Below, in pieces: positions 40,227 through 49,552 of a DNA stretch of 64,000 nt (positions are counted from its first letter, which is position 1; each line of letters begins with the position of its first letter). This stretch comes from Candidatus Thalassolituus haligoni. Its GTDB lineage: Bacteria; Pseudomonadota; Gammaproteobacteria; Pseudomonadales; Oceanobacteraceae. Position numbers and translations under genes: made by a program. The DNA lies in the NCBI RefSeq assembly GCF_041222825.1, contig NZ_CP139482.1:3200001-3264000 (forward strand), written 5' to 3'. A model generated the notes under the pieces. It saw nothing but the letters and a program-made list of their open reading frames with translations. It was not told where the DNA came from and ran no database searches.

Positions 40227-41309
40227 ATGCGCGCCAGCCCCCTGTTAAACCAACGAATCATGGAGCACCTGAATACCGGTGTGCTGCTGCTGGATGCTGA
40301 GCTGATTATTATTCATATGAATCCCTCTGCCGAAGCCCTGCTGGAAGTCAGCGGCAAACGCGGCGTCGGCACCCACTTTTTTGAGTTGGCGGTCGAAGAC
40401 CAGAGCGATGTGGATGCCATGCGAGATGCGGTAATTACAGGGCATTCCTACACCAAGCGAGAAGCCCATATTCATCTGCAAAATCAGCAAACCTTGACCC
40501 TCGATTACAGCGTCAGCCCGGTAACTCACCCAGAGACCCGCACGCCCACCTTGCTGGTTGAACTGCAAGGTCGCGATCGACTGATGCGTATCAGTCGGGA
40601 AGAACAACTGATCGCCAAACAGGAAACCACTCGTTCCCTGGTACGCGGACTGGCTCACGAAATCAAAAATCCACTTGGCGGCATTCGCGGCGCCGCCCAG
40701 TTACTGGAACGAGAATTACCTTCGGCCGAACTGAAGGAATACACCAATATCATTATTGAAGAAGCTGATCGCCTGCGAGATCTGGTCGACCGCCTGTTAG
40801 GGCCGCGTAATATCCCCAAGCAGGAACCGGTCAACATTCATGAGGTGCTGGAACGCATCTGCCAGCTGGTCGATGTGGAAAGCCGGGGACAGGTCGTTAT
40901 TCACCGGGATTATGACCCCTCCATCCCGGAAATCGAGGCCGACAAGGGCCAGCTTATTCAAGCATTGCTGAACATTGGCCGTAACGCCATGCAGGCGATG
41001 TTGGAAAACCCGGATCAACAAGAGCGCCCCAGCCTGACCATTCGTACCCGCAGCGTACGCCAGTTCACCATTGGTCATCATCGCCATCGTCTGGTGGCCC
41101 AGGTTGAAATTATCGACAACGGCCCCGGCATACCGGAAGGGATCAGGGACAACCTGTTTTATCCCATGGTCAGTGGCCGCGCCGAAGGCTCAGGGCTGGG
41201 TCTGTCTATATCCCAGTCCATTATCAATCAGATTAACGGCATTATCGAATTCACCAGCGTGCCCCACCGCACGGTGTTCTCCATCTTTTTACCATTGGAA
41301 TCGCTATGA
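40227..41309 (+). CDS. glnL: Nitrogen regulation sensor kinase NtrB
   Basis: Cytosolic kinase that controls NtrC in response to PII. 360 residues: PAS domain (TGVLLLDAELIIIHMNPSAEALL), HisKA with the NtrB-specific H-box RGLAHEIKNPLGGIRGAAQ, HATPase_c with N-box, DNGPGIPEG and GSGLGLSIS. Three in-frame starts exist (40206, 40212, 40227); the last has GGAG nine bases away and fits the family's N-terminus. Coupled to ntrC by ATGA. glnA is not nearby. Confidence 0.94.
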   Translation: MRASPLLNQRIMEHLNTGVLLLDAELIIIHMNPSAEALLEVSGKRGVGTHFFELAVEDQSDVDAMRDAVITGHSYTKREAHIHLQNQQTLTLDYSVSPVTHPETRTPTLLVELQGRDRLMRISREEQLIAKQETTRSLVRGLAHEIKNPLGGIRGAAQLLERELPSAELKEYTNIIIEEADRLRDLVDRLLGPRNIPKQEPVNIHEVLERICQLVDVESRGQVVIHRDYDPSIPEIEADKGQLIQALLNIGRNAMQAMLENPDQQERPSLTIRTRSVRQFTIGHHRHRLVAQVEIIDNGPGIPEGIRDNLFYPMVSGRAEGSGLGLSISQSIINQINGIIEFTSVPHRTVFSIFLPLESL

Positions 41310-42730
41310 GTACTGTCTGGATCATCGACGACGACAAATCCATTCGCTGGGTGCTGGAAAAGGCACTCGACCAAGCCAATATCCAGACCCGGGTGTTTGA
41401 ACAGGCAGAACCCGCACTGAATCAGCTGAAACGGGAACAACCGGACGCGATTATCACCGACATTCGCATGCCGGGTATGGACGGACTGATGCTGCTGGAA
41501 CAGGTACATGAGGCCAATCCGGATTTGCCCGTGATTATCATGACCGCCCATTCCGACCTGGAAAGCGCGGTGTCGTCTTACCGCCGGGGTGCCTTCGAAT
41601 ATCTGCCAAAGCCCTTTGATGTTGACGAGGCCGTCAGCCTGATTGAGCGAGCGATTGCCCATTTCGAAGAAATGTCAGCCAATACCCCGGCGCCGGAAAA
41701 AGAAATCAACGAGCATGAAATCATCGGTGAAGCACCGGCGATGCAAGAAGTTTTCCGGGCAATCGGGCGCTTGTCCCACTCCCATATCACCGTGCTGATT
41801 AATGGCGAATCCGGTACAGGTAAGGAACTGGTCGCCCATGCCTTGCACAAACACAGCCCCCGTGCCGTGGAGCCCTTTATTGCCCTCAACATGGCCGCGA
41901 TTCCACGGGATCTGATCGAATCGGAATTATTTGGGCACGAAAAAGGCTCCTTTACCGGTGCTGGCGGTCAACGCCGGGGCCGTTTTGAGCAGGCTAACGG
42001 CGGTACCCTGTTCCTGGATGAAATTGGCGATATGCCATCCGAAACCCAGACCCGCTTGCTGCGCGTACTGGCCGATGGCGAATTTTATCGGGTTGGCGGT
42101 ACCACGCCGATCAACGTCAATGTACGTATTATCGCCGCCACCCACCAGAACCTCGAAAGCCTGGTAAAGGAAGGCCGCTTCCGCGAAGACCTGTTCCATC
42201 GCCTGAACGTTATTCGTATTCACATCCCGCGTCTGGCCGACCGCCGCGAAGACATCCCCAAGTTGCTGGGTCACTTTCTGCAGTCGGCAGCCGAAGAACT
42301 GGATGTCGAGTCCAAAACCCTGCGTCCGGAAACCGAAGACTTCCTCACCTCGCTGGATTGGCCCGGTAACGTGCGTCAGCTCGAAAATACCTGCCGCTGG
42401 ATTACCGTAATGGCATCCGGTCGAGAGGTCTTGATCAACGATCTGCCACCCGAACTGCTGGAGCAACAGAGCAGTACCCAGACCTCCGGTAACTGGGAAC
42501 AGAACCTGCGCTTCTGGGCCGATCAACAACTGTCTCACGGTGCGGTCAATCTGCTCGATACTGCCGTACCGATCTTTGAACGCATCATGATCGAAACCGC
42601 CCTCAAGCACACTGCAGGGCGTCGACGGGATGCGGCCAATTTGCTTGGCTGGGGACGAAATACCCTGACTCGCAAAATCAAGGAGCTGGGTATGGAAACC
42701 GGCAACGACGACAATGAAACGGACGAATAA
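41306..42730 (+). CDS. glnG: Nitrogen regulation sigma-54 activator NtrC
   Basis: A 474-residue response regulator: receiver (WIIDDDKSIRWVLEKAL, phospho-Asp in ITDIRMPGMDGL), AAA+ sigma-54 activation domain (Walker A GESGTGKE, loop GSFTGA) and Fis-type HTH (RRDAANLLGWGRNTLTRKIKEL). The receiver opening and HTH are typical of NtrC rather than other family members. Last plus-strand gene before the MSHA locus. Confidence 0.95.
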   Translation: MSTVWIIDDDKSIRWVLEKALDQANIQTRVFEQAEPALNQLKREQPDAIITDIRMPGMDGLMLLEQVHEANPDLPVIIMTAHSDLESAVSSYRRGAFEYLPKPFDVDEAVSLIERAIAHFEEMSANTPAPEKEINEHEIIGEAPAMQEVFRAIGRLSHSHITVLINGESGTGKELVAHALHKHSPRAVEPFIALNMAAIPRDLIESELFGHEKGSFTGAGGQRRGRFEQANGGTLFLDEIGDMPSETQTRLLRVLADGEFYRVGGTTPINVNVRIIAATHQNLESLVKEGRFREDLFHRLNVIRIHIPRLADRREDIPKLLGHFLQSAAEELDVESKTLRPETEDFLTSLDWPGNVRQLENTCRWITVMASGREVLINDLPPELLEQQSSTQTSGNWEQNLRFWADQQLSHGAVNLLDTAVPIFERIMIETALKHTAGRRRDAANLLGWGRNTLTRKIKELGMETGNDDNETDE

Positions 42731-42760
42731 ACCAGCCAACCCCCATTACCCACGCCACGT

Positions 42761-42779
42761 GCCCGCCCAAACAGCGGGC
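42761..42779. terminator. Hairpin between ntrC and mshQ
   Basis: GCCCGC, 7-base loop, GCGGGC, touching the mshQ stop codon. It sits between convergent genes but lacks a T-tract, so it is a weak candidate. Confidence 0.4.
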
Positions 42780-45700
42780 TATCGTACCGCCTCACGCCAG
42801 TAAATCACCCGGTCATTGCCTCGGAACTGGCCAAAGCTGATCAACGCCGTCGAGTCATCGTTATAGTCGCCATCACCATCAAACTCACCTGACAACCAGC
42901 TCGGTGCCTGATAGCGGTAGCGCACACTGCCGTTGTGACCCATACCTGGCGGAAGGTGCCGGATCCAGCCTTCTCCGTTCTGAATATCCTGCCACCACAT
43001 TGCCGAGGTATCCGCTGCTGACAGGTTTCCGCTCCAGCTGTCGGCATCGGCACGGTAGACTGCGGCACTCACATCCAGTGGCGTGCAATTATCATCGCTA
43101 TTGACCGGCCAGCCAGAGCCATCAAACTGCAAGACATGCACTGCCTGATCAAGCGGACTCTCTTCCGGGCCAAAGGCATTTTCAATTTGCAGCACCCCAA
43201 AGCGCAGATCCGCCGTGCCCAGCTGCTGTGCAATACAACCACCAGCCGCGACACAACCCTCACCACCGACACCATGACTGGCCGGGTTCATATTCATGCC
43301 CTGCAATAGGGTCAAACCACCGTCACCATCATCAATGCCAACACCAACCGCCAGGGCAGAAAAAGGGCCATCCGGGCGGGTTACACCGCCATCACGGTGA
43401 CGCAGCAACGTCAGGGAATCGGTCACCAGCGCTTCTCCGGCATCCCAGACCAGGGCACTGCCACCTTGCAAGCGAGTCGATAAATCGATGCCATCCTGAT
43501 TATTTTCAGCCGCCCATAAAGCCGATGCTCTGGCAAAACCTTGCTGATAGTTCCGGGTGATTTCATTGTTCGTATTGCGCGCCTGCACCCTCAACGTCGT
43601 CAACATTCCGGCCTGCCCCATATAGGTAAACGCCCCACAAGCCTGGCTAAAGACACCATCCAGAGCCACAAAGTGGTGGGGATAAAAACGCCCGACCGGT
43701 TCGCTGTTATAGTCCGCAACCGTCTGGCCAAAGTAGCTGGTACGGCTGTTGAAACGAAACACCCCTACCTCATCAAGCTGCTGATCCAGCACTCGATCAC
43801 CGGCATCCGCCGCGCTGATAGCAACCGTGCTGACCGCCAGTGTTGCGTCTACTCCGGCAACGGGTGCCAGTCGTTCGCTACCAAGCAGTACCTCACCGAT
43901 AAAATCGGTTGCCAGCGAGCCATCCGCACAACGGGCACTGAGCGTCTGGGAAAAAGACGCCCCGGCAGCTACAAACGGGCTGCAGCTGGCATCTGCCGCC
44001 AGACACTGCCCGTTATTGTCTGCCAGGTTCAGCGTGAGTGCTGCCGGGCGCACAAGCAGCCGGGCGGTGCTGACATTCAAAGAGCCAATACCTGCGCTGG
44101 CGGCTTCACCGGCGTCGCTATAAGGAGCCGCGTCATAGCGGAAGTGAATACCCAGAAGCTCCGCCGTATTCAGATACCCCAGTGTTAAATCTGCTCGCCC
44201 CTGAACAAACATCAGCTCCAGATTACTGCGGTCGGGTTGCTGCTGGGCGTTTATACCCTGGCCGTTGAGCAACAAGGCTGTCGCCACAATCCGAGCCTGA
44301 GACACCGCAGGTGGCGGCACATTATTTGCCGTAAACCAGCTTTTCAGCGCTTTTATGCCGGTAAATCCGCTCAACTGCTGACACGGTCTACCGCCACTGT
44401 CTTCACCAATCGCTACCAGTGACAGGCTGGTGGTGGCACCGCAGATAAAATCTTCCGGTGCCTCAGCCAGCGCAAATCCCTGGGTTCGAATGTCCGTACC
44501 AGCGGCAGCCGTTGCAGCAATGCCTGATTCCCGGTCAGTGACAGTAACCCGCAGATGGGTATTTTCGTTTGCATGAAACAGAGACACACTGGTTTCGCCC
44601 GCTTGCTCTGCGCCCAGCGTTACGTCGCTGATTGCGTCATCGCCACTGGCACTGGCAAAAAAATGACTACTACTGGCTTCGGTACTGCCCAAAGCCAGCG
44701 TTCCGACATAGTCCGTCTTGATGGTCATACCATCAGCGCACAAGGCCTGAATACGGACATCGCTACGGCTGAATGGACACGCCAGGCCGTATGTCGGTTG
44801 CTGTATCTGAAAACCACCCAGAGCACAGCTGGCACCGGGACACAAATCACCAAAGTCCATTGCCGCCCCGCTCTCTTGCAAATAATAAACACGGACATAA
44901 GGTTGCAACATGATATTAGCCGCCGTCACCGCCCCGTACAGTGTTGCCGAGCGTCCCAACTGAGCGCTTCCCCTGGCGTAAATCAGGCCGCTGAAGCGAC
45001 TCTGATCACCGATATTAACGTCGCCATAACCAAACAAAAACAGCCGACTGGCATCCCCAGACCCAGAATCCGGCGAATTGGCGACGAACCCGCTGCCGAT
45101 ATTCACCGTCTGACGGGCATAAATTCGCACACTGCGCTTGCCATCCACCACCCATCGCACATGGTTACCAACGATCAGGTTCTCGATCCAGTAGTTACCG
45201 GGTGCCAGATGCAATACCGCGTTGTCGAGCAGCTGCAAGCTGCCGATACGATAGTCGCTGGCACCGCCAGCAAAGGTCAGTGTGGCAGCACGACCCACCG
45301 ACACCCGGTTGAATTGAGTCGTTAACGGGCCGAGGGTGACAGATGAACCATCTGCAACATATTCACTCCCTGGACGATGCCTCCGATTCCTGTCTTTATC
45401 CCGACCATCAAAATCAATCGACAAAAATTCTGGGGCCTCAATGGCAGGGGCCGATAACCCATTACTACGACAGGCGACTGTTACACAACTACGGGCCGAG
45501 GCATTGGGGTCGTCGTAGACACGGCTGACAGACAACACATTGGAGGGGCTATTAAACAACTGTGCATTGCTACCGAAGTAAATCTGCCCGCCATTATGAC
45601 TGGCCAGACCATCAACAAAGCTGGCAGAGCAGCTGTTCAAGGCACCACAAGGATGGGTTTGTTGCATCAGCTCCAACACCTGGTTCTGGCTCAGGGCAGA

Positions 45701-46369
45701 AGCAAACACAGCTACCTCGTCAATGGCCCCGTGTAAATATCGGCCATAAAAATTCTGGTCTGCACCAATTTGCAAGGGATCGTTATTTTCCATCAATAAC
45801 CCGGAAAACGAACTGCTGGCCACCACGACACCATTCAGAAAAAGAACCTGATTGCCATCACGATAGCTGATAGCAACATGCGCCCACTCACCCGACACGA
45901 CGCCACTAGAGCTGGTCAGCGAACGGGTATTACCCCGCGAATCGCGCCACCACCAATACACCCGCCCCGTTGAGTTGATGTGAAATTCGTAGTTTTCATC
46001 CTTCGACACCACCGGCGCCAAATCTGCGGGTAAAGCATCCAACCGTATCCAGGCACCGACACTGACGGCGGCGGCCAGATCCAGCACAGCGGCATCACTG
46101 ACTTCGATATAGTCATCAACCCCATCAAACTGGCCATAGCGACACGTGCCCGGCGTGCCACGGATGGCTGGCGACAGGTCGCTGCTGGCAATACCGTTAA
46201 ACGCTCGTCCATTCAACCCGGCGGTGCCACGATCACGGACTTCTCCCGCGCTGCCGCTGTAGCCACTTTCGTCCAGTTGATAATGCACCACCGGCTCCGG
46301 CAGTTGTGCCCAGGTGTTCGAGCCACTCAGCAGCAAGCAACACAACAACCAGCGCCACAGGATGATCAT
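42779..46369 (-). CDS. mshQ: MshQ-like LamG/DUF6701 surface protein of the MSHA pilus
   Basis: 1196 residues with a signal peptide (cleavage near residue 21, TWA-QL). Residues ~25-245 form a LamG/concanavalin-like domain (FDGVDDYIEVSD, VSVGAWIRLD, WAHVAISYRDGNQVLFLNG, AIDEVAVF). The middle (~330-490) has short repeating beta-strands (ADGSSVTLG, SLQLLDNAVLHL, SVRIYARQTVNIGSG, SGLIYARGSAQLG) that look like a beta-helix. The C-terminal half is DUF6701, ending FGQFRGNDRVIYWRE. This architecture is that of MshQ, thought to be a large exported part of MSHA pili, perhaps an adhesin. Last gene of the locus; its start overlaps the mshP stop. Confidence 0.85.
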   Translation of the reverse strand: MIILWRWLLCCLLLSGSNTWAQLPEPVVHYQLDESGYSGSAGEVRDRGTAGLNGRAFNGIASSDLSPAIRGTPGTCRYGQFDGVDDYIEVSDAAVLDLAAAVSVGAWIRLDALPADLAPVVSKDENYEFHINSTGRVYWWWRDSRGNTRSLTSSSGVVSGEWAHVAISYRDGNQVLFLNGVVVASSSFSGLLMENNDPLQIGADQNFYGRYLHGAIDEVAVFASALSQNQVLELMQQTHPCGALNSCSASFVDGLASHNGGQIYFGSNAQLFNSPSNVLSVSRVYDDPNASARSCVTVACRSNGLSAPAIEAPEFLSIDFDGRDKDRNRRHRPGSEYVADGSSVTLGPLTTQFNRVSVGRAATLTFAGGASDYRIGSLQLLDNAVLHLAPGNYWIENLIVGNHVRWVVDGKRSVRIYARQTVNIGSGFVANSPDSGSGDASRLFLFGYGDVNIGDQSRFSGLIYARGSAQLGRSATLYGAVTAANIMLQPYVRVYYLQESGAAMDFGDLCPGASCALGGFQIQQPTYGLACPFSRSDVRIQALCADGMTIKTDYVGTLALGSTEASSSHFFASASGDDAISDVTLGAEQAGETSVSLFHANENTHLRVTVTDRESGIAATAAAGTDIRTQGFALAEAPEDFICGATTSLSLVAIGEDSGGRPCQQLSGFTGIKALKSWFTANNVPPPAVSQARIVATALLLNGQGINAQQQPDRSNLELMFVQGRADLTLGYLNTAELLGIHFRYDAAPYSDAGEAASAGIGSLNVSTARLLVRPAALTLNLADNNGQCLAADASCSPFVAAGASFSQTLSARCADGSLATDFIGEVLLGSERLAPVAGVDATLAVSTVAISAADAGDRVLDQQLDEVGVFRFNSRTSYFGQTVADYNSEPVGRFYPHHFVALDGVFSQACGAFTYMGQAGMLTTLRVQARNTNNEITRNYQQGFARASALWAAENNQDGIDLSTRLQGGSALVWDAGEALVTDSLTLLRHRDGGVTRPDGPFSALAVGVGIDDGDGGLTLLQGMNMNPASHGVGGEGCVAAGGCIAQQLGTADLRFGVLQIENAFGPEESPLDQAVHVLQFDGSGWPVNSDDNCTPLDVSAAVYRADADSWSGNLSAADTSAMWWQDIQNGEGWIRHLPPGMGHNGSVRYRYQAPSWLSGEFDGDGDYNDDSTALISFGQFRGNDRVIYWREAVR

Positions 46370-46842
46370 TTAACCCTTACCTCCAGCGTCCGGCTGGCAT
46401 TACTCCCATCACACAATGACTGGCTGGTCAGGGTGCAATAGGTATCGGTATCCACCACAAACCGGCTGCATTCAACCGTCACCTGGCAGCCAGACAAGCC
46501 GGATACCCCGAACTCAATCTTCTGCCGGGCCAGGGTACATTGACAGGGGGAAGCAGACAGCGCGTCAGGCAACACCAGTTGGGCACCACTGTAAGCCGCC
46601 AGATAAGCCCGTGCCGCCGACACCGTCTGGCTGTACTGCTGCGCAGTCGTACTGGTTATACGTTGTACCGCCAGACCGACCATGCTGAGTATCAGCAAGA
46701 TAAACAGCGCCATCGGTAACCCCATTCCCTGGCTGGCTGGCCACGCCCGGCCAGCACGTTGTCCGGCACGTTGTCCGGCACTTCGCGTACCGATAGTGGA
46801 AACAACAACTAACTGGACAAGCCTCCCGGCGTCAGGGTACAT
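46366..46842 (-). CDS. mshP: MSHA biogenesis protein MshP (PilX-like)
   Basis: 158 residues from the ATG at 46840-46842, which overlaps the mshO stop by 11 bp; a start at 46905 is possible. The core SQGMGLPMALFILLILSMVGLA, without Glu-5, matches MshP/PilX. The ~55 residues before the membrane helix are longer than usual and contain AGQRAGQRAG from a 12-bp tandem repeat. A downstream Met in QGMGLP could be the real start, which would remove the odd extension. C-terminal cysteines (SPCQCTLA, GCQVTVECS, YCTLT, LCDGS) are numerous. Confidence 0.75.
   Translation of the reverse strand: MYPDAGRLVQLVVVSTIGTRSAGQRAGQRAGRAWPASQGMGLPMALFILLILSMVGLAVQRITSTTAQQYSQTVSAARAYLAAYSGAQLVLPDALSASPCQCTLARQKIEFGVSGLSGCQVTVECSRFVVDTDTYCTLTSQSLCDGSNASRTLEVRVK
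46754..46777. repeat. 12-bp tandem repeat in mshP
   Basis: Two perfect copies of GCACGTTGTCCG followed by a four-base start of a third (GCAC). It encodes AGQR twice and keeps the frame. Confidence 0.85.
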
Positions 46843-47671
46843 GAAGCAGATGCACCTCCCGAGTAATCGACTGACGTTCTCCGTCACTGCCCGCTGCATT
46901 GCCATCGCGGACAGAGCGCAAGGTAGTAAAACGGAGGCTGACCACCGCGTTACGCTGCACTCCAGATGCCAGCAAACCGAATTCCAGCGACCCTGGCAGC
47001 AGACTGTCCAGCATCAACGTGGCATCGGTAGCTGGCAGCAACTGACTACTGTCGGCAGCAAAACCATAGCCGCGATAGCGCCAGATGCGCCCGCCAGCGT
47101 CCTCACAGTAGGCCACGGGCATATCCACCAGATAGACGCGACGCTGGGGAGAGTCGGTAAGAAATCGTTCGTTCTGGCTGAACACCAATGTCTGACGATG
47201 ATTCTGTACCGACCCCAGAGTCGCCATAGAGGATGAAAGTGCTGAACCAGGGCCGCTCGCACCGTAAATAACCTCACTGCCGACCGGATAGACCGCCACA
47301 TAGCCAGAATCCCCCGACGTCAGCGCGGCAAACTCCACCACCTCCATCAGAGTACCTGCCGACCCCAGCGGCAACGTGAGATAGTCACTACTGCCGAGAA
47401 CCGGTACCAACTCCAGACAGGAAGAACCGTTATTTTCAAAACGCCGTACACTGTTTGGCAGCGCCAGGCGAATATCGCGGATGATCTGTTCCGCTGTCGC
47501 ACTGGCATTGCTGGCCCACATTGAACGGGAAGAGGTATCGAGCCAGCCCAGCACCGACAGACTTATAAACCGAGTACTGACCAGCCCAATAATGCCAGTG
47601 ATCACAATCACCATAATCATTTCGATCAGCGTAAAGCCGCCAGCACCCACAGCCATGCAGCGCCGTGGCAT
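46832..47671 (-). CDS. mshO: MSHA minor pilin MshO (PilW-like)
   Basis: A 279-residue prepilin: leader ending in GAGG, then FTLIEMIMVIVITGIIGLVS with Phe+1 and Glu+5. The segment SNASATAEQIIRDIRLALPNSVR is typical of MshO. Position between mshD and mshP fits the Vibrio order. The ATG shares one base with the mshD stop (TGATG). Confidence 0.85.
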   Translation of the reverse strand: MPRRCMAVGAGGFTLIEMIMVIVITGIIGLVSTRFISLSVLGWLDTSSRSMWASNASATAEQIIRDIRLALPNSVRRFENNGSSCLELVPVLGSSDYLTLPLGSAGTLMEVVEFAALTSGDSGYVAVYPVGSEVIYGASGPGSALSSSMATLGSVQNHRQTLVFSQNERFLTDSPQRRVYLVDMPVAYCEDAGGRIWRYRGYGFAADSSQLLPATDATLMLDSLLPGSLEFGLLASGVQRNAVVSLRFTTLRSVRDGNAAGSDGERQSITREVHLLHVP

Positions 47672-48189
47672 CAGAAGTTTCCCCGCAATGCCGACAGCCG
47701 CAAGCGCTGATTGTCCGGCCCGCTGACCGTCACCTGAATCAGTTTGCTGCGACTACTGACGTTGCCAACGCCATCCTGGCAACTCACCTGCACATCCACC
47801 TGATACAGCGCCACGGCAGCCAGCAAAGCGCCATCCAGAAACCGGCCTTGTTCGCTCAAACCATGAAAATCGTCCACATCATCAAAATCGCTACGCCCCG
47901 ACTCACCACCCTCTGGCCCATCAATCACACAACGACCGACACTGCCGCCACCCAACGGGCTATCCTGCTGGAAGTTCAGCGCCAAAGCGTCATCCAGATA
48001 GGATTGTGCCAACTGCACGGCGCGGGTCTGCCACAGCGGATTGGCACTCTGCCCCACCCCAAAACTGATACTGCGCGTAACCGCCGTCAGCGCAATCGCA
48101 AGAATCACCAGGGTAATAACGGTCTCAATCAGACTGAAGCCCGCTGCCACATAACGACCCGACTCAGCCATATGGCCGTTCACAAACAT
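47671..48189 (-). CDS. mshD: MSHA minor pilin MshD (PilV-like)
   Basis: A 172-residue prepilin: leader ending AAG, then FSLIETVITLVILAIALTAV with Phe+1 and Glu+5, then QTRAVQLAQSYLDDALALNFQ, which is characteristic of MshD. The start overlaps mshC by 10 bp; an in-frame ATG six codons further on is an alternative. Confidence 0.85.
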   Translation of the reverse strand: MFVNGHMAESGRYVAAGFSLIETVITLVILAIALTAVTRSISFGVGQSANPLWQTRAVQLAQSYLDDALALNFQQDSPLGGGSVGRCVIDGPEGGESGRSDFDDVDDFHGLSEQGRFLDGALLAAVALYQVDVQVSCQDGVGNVSSRSKLIQVTVSGPDNQRLRLSALRGNF

Positions 48190-48665
48190 GACCCTTCATA
48201 AGCGTATCCCGAGGCACTGACACAGAGTTGAATAGGCGGAGAGGAAAGCACACAGAGCTGCAACGGCTGATAGGGCACCAGCTGACCATTACCATCAAAC
48301 AGAATCGTTGTCGGCAAGGACGGCAAATCGCTGCAGCCAGCCGCCAGACGGCGGCCAATCAACAATGACAGGCCGCCACGTTCCAGCGTCTGCGACAGCA
48401 CCACACCCTGATCAGCAGACAAACTGGCGAGCCACTGATCACCCAACTGAGAAATCACCAATCCCACCGCCGCATCACTGGAGCGCGACAGCGATACCTG
48501 ACGCGCCTGCTGAAAAACCCCCAGCCAGTGATCAACAATGATGCGACGATCATAGCTGTCGCGGCTGGCAAAGATGCCGACCGCAGCAGCAGACAACACC
48601 CCGGCCAGCACCAGTACCAATATCAATTCAATCAGCGAATAACCGTTCTGCCGCCCGGCAGCCAC
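48180..48665 (-). CDS. mshC: MSHA minor pilin MshC (GspH-like)
   Basis: A 161-residue prepilin starting at GTG 48663-48665, 6 bp after mshA. The leader ends QNG and the helix reads YSLIELILVLVLAGVLSAAAVG, with Tyr at +1 and Glu at +5. The rest resembles GspH/MshC (DHWLGVFQQARQVSLSRSSD) with a late Cys pair. Weak ribosome-binding site; probably translated by coupling to mshA. Confidence 0.82.
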   Translation of the reverse strand: MAAGRQNGYSLIELILVLVLAGVLSAAAVGIFASRDSYDRRIIVDHWLGVFQQARQVSLSRSSDAAVGLVISQLGDQWLASLSADQGVVLSQTLERGGLSLLIGRRLAAGCSDLPSLPTTILFDGNGQLVPYQPLQLCVLSSPPIQLCVSASGYAYEGSCL

Positions 48666-48671
48666 CAGGCA

Positions 48672-49121
48672 TCAACAGCCGGTAGCAACCACTGAAACGA
48701 CCGGGGTGATATTGGTCGAACCATCGGCTGCTTCGTAACGGGCATAACAGTTGGTTTTGGCCGGTACCAGATCAAACTGCAAAGTGGTAATCGTGGCACC
48801 CGCCACGTCTGAGGTGGCGTAATCGGAAATCTGCGCGGAAGCAACAACCCCGGCCGCGTCGGCAGTCGGATAGCCAGAAGCCATCGTCACCACCTGGCCA
48901 TCCAGGGTCACGGACGACGAGCCGGAATTGCCATCCGCCAACTGCTGGGCATGGGCAATATTGGACGACGAACGTAGCGTACCTGCCAGCGCATTAAGGC
49001 TAGCCAGTCGGGCATCACCACCGAGATCCGCAAACCGTGGCAAGGCGAACGCCGACAACACACCCAAAATCACAATCACCATGATCAGCTCGATCAGGGT
49101 AAAACCGGAAACACGTTTCAT
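48672..49121 (-). CDS. mshA: MSHA major pilin MshA
   Basis: A 149-residue prepilin with a very short leader (MKRVSG) and mature FTLIELIMVIVILGVLSAFALPRFADLGGDARLA, the MshA/MshB pattern. A C-terminal Cys pair (NCYARYE, ATGC) closes the disulfide loop. A strong AGGAG precedes the ATG. Only one such gene is present, so MshA and MshB cannot be told apart by sequence; as the first and best-translated pilin gene, MshA is the likelier name. Its long leader is described at 49122-49552. Confidence 0.87.
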   Translation of the reverse strand: MKRVSGFTLIELIMVIVILGVLSAFALPRFADLGGDARLASLNALAGTLRSSSNIAHAQQLADGNSGSSSVTLDGQVVTMASGYPTADAAGVVASAQISDYATSDVAGATITTLQFDLVPAKTNCYARYEAADGSTNITPVVSVVATGC

Positions 49122-49552
49122 ACATCACTCCTGCGTGACATCTGCCTGACTGTCAGGTTACGACCGCAGCAGGGCTACGGCACACACGAGACAGCGAGGA
49201 TTAATTGATCTGTTCCTCCTAACCATAGATCACAGCATCGTGATTGCCCGCGCTCTTACGAAAAGACACAGAGCCGCCCTGAACCACAACAAAACACGGG
49301 AAAAAATACGGAAAAATGACGCCACCAGTGCCACTTACCGACGAATGGCTGGCAGGTTTTCAGAATTTCACAGCCTGATTTGTGTCAGTATGACAAGCCA
49401 TCAAACGACTATACCCTTGCTACGCCAGCCGCAATCACCACGGCCAGCAGCAAACAGATTACCCGCGCACTCGTAACAAAGATGGATACTCTGTGGTCAG
49501 AACGCTTGTTATAGTCAAAACCAAAACCGAAAGGACAGGAGGCTAGACCCAC
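49122..49552. other. Divergent intergenic region between mshA and bdhA
   Basis: 431 bp with no gene I can support. On the mshA side (minus strand) it holds ATCAC-N6-GTGAT (49229-49244), an AGGAGGAA with no start codon behind it (near 49215), a 7-bp hairpin CCGTAGC/GCTGCGG, and the palindrome CCTGAC-T-GTCAGG (49145-49157). On the bdhA side a TATAGT (about 49510-49515) could be a -10, without a good -35. No convincing sigma-54 site. Confidence 0.5.

Noticed and set aside
44555..45325. 256-codon frame opposite mshQ
   Set aside because: The mshQ frame carries LamG and DUF6701 signatures through this stretch; the opposite frame shows none.
49180..49222. 15-codon leader frame after the AGGAGGAA upstream of mshA
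   Set aside because: It would need an ATT start codon, and nothing else supports translation.
49345..49365. Sigma-54 promoter for mshA (minus-strand GTGGCACTGGTGGCG)
   Set aside because: The -24 half fits, but the GC of the -12 element falls at the wrong spacing.
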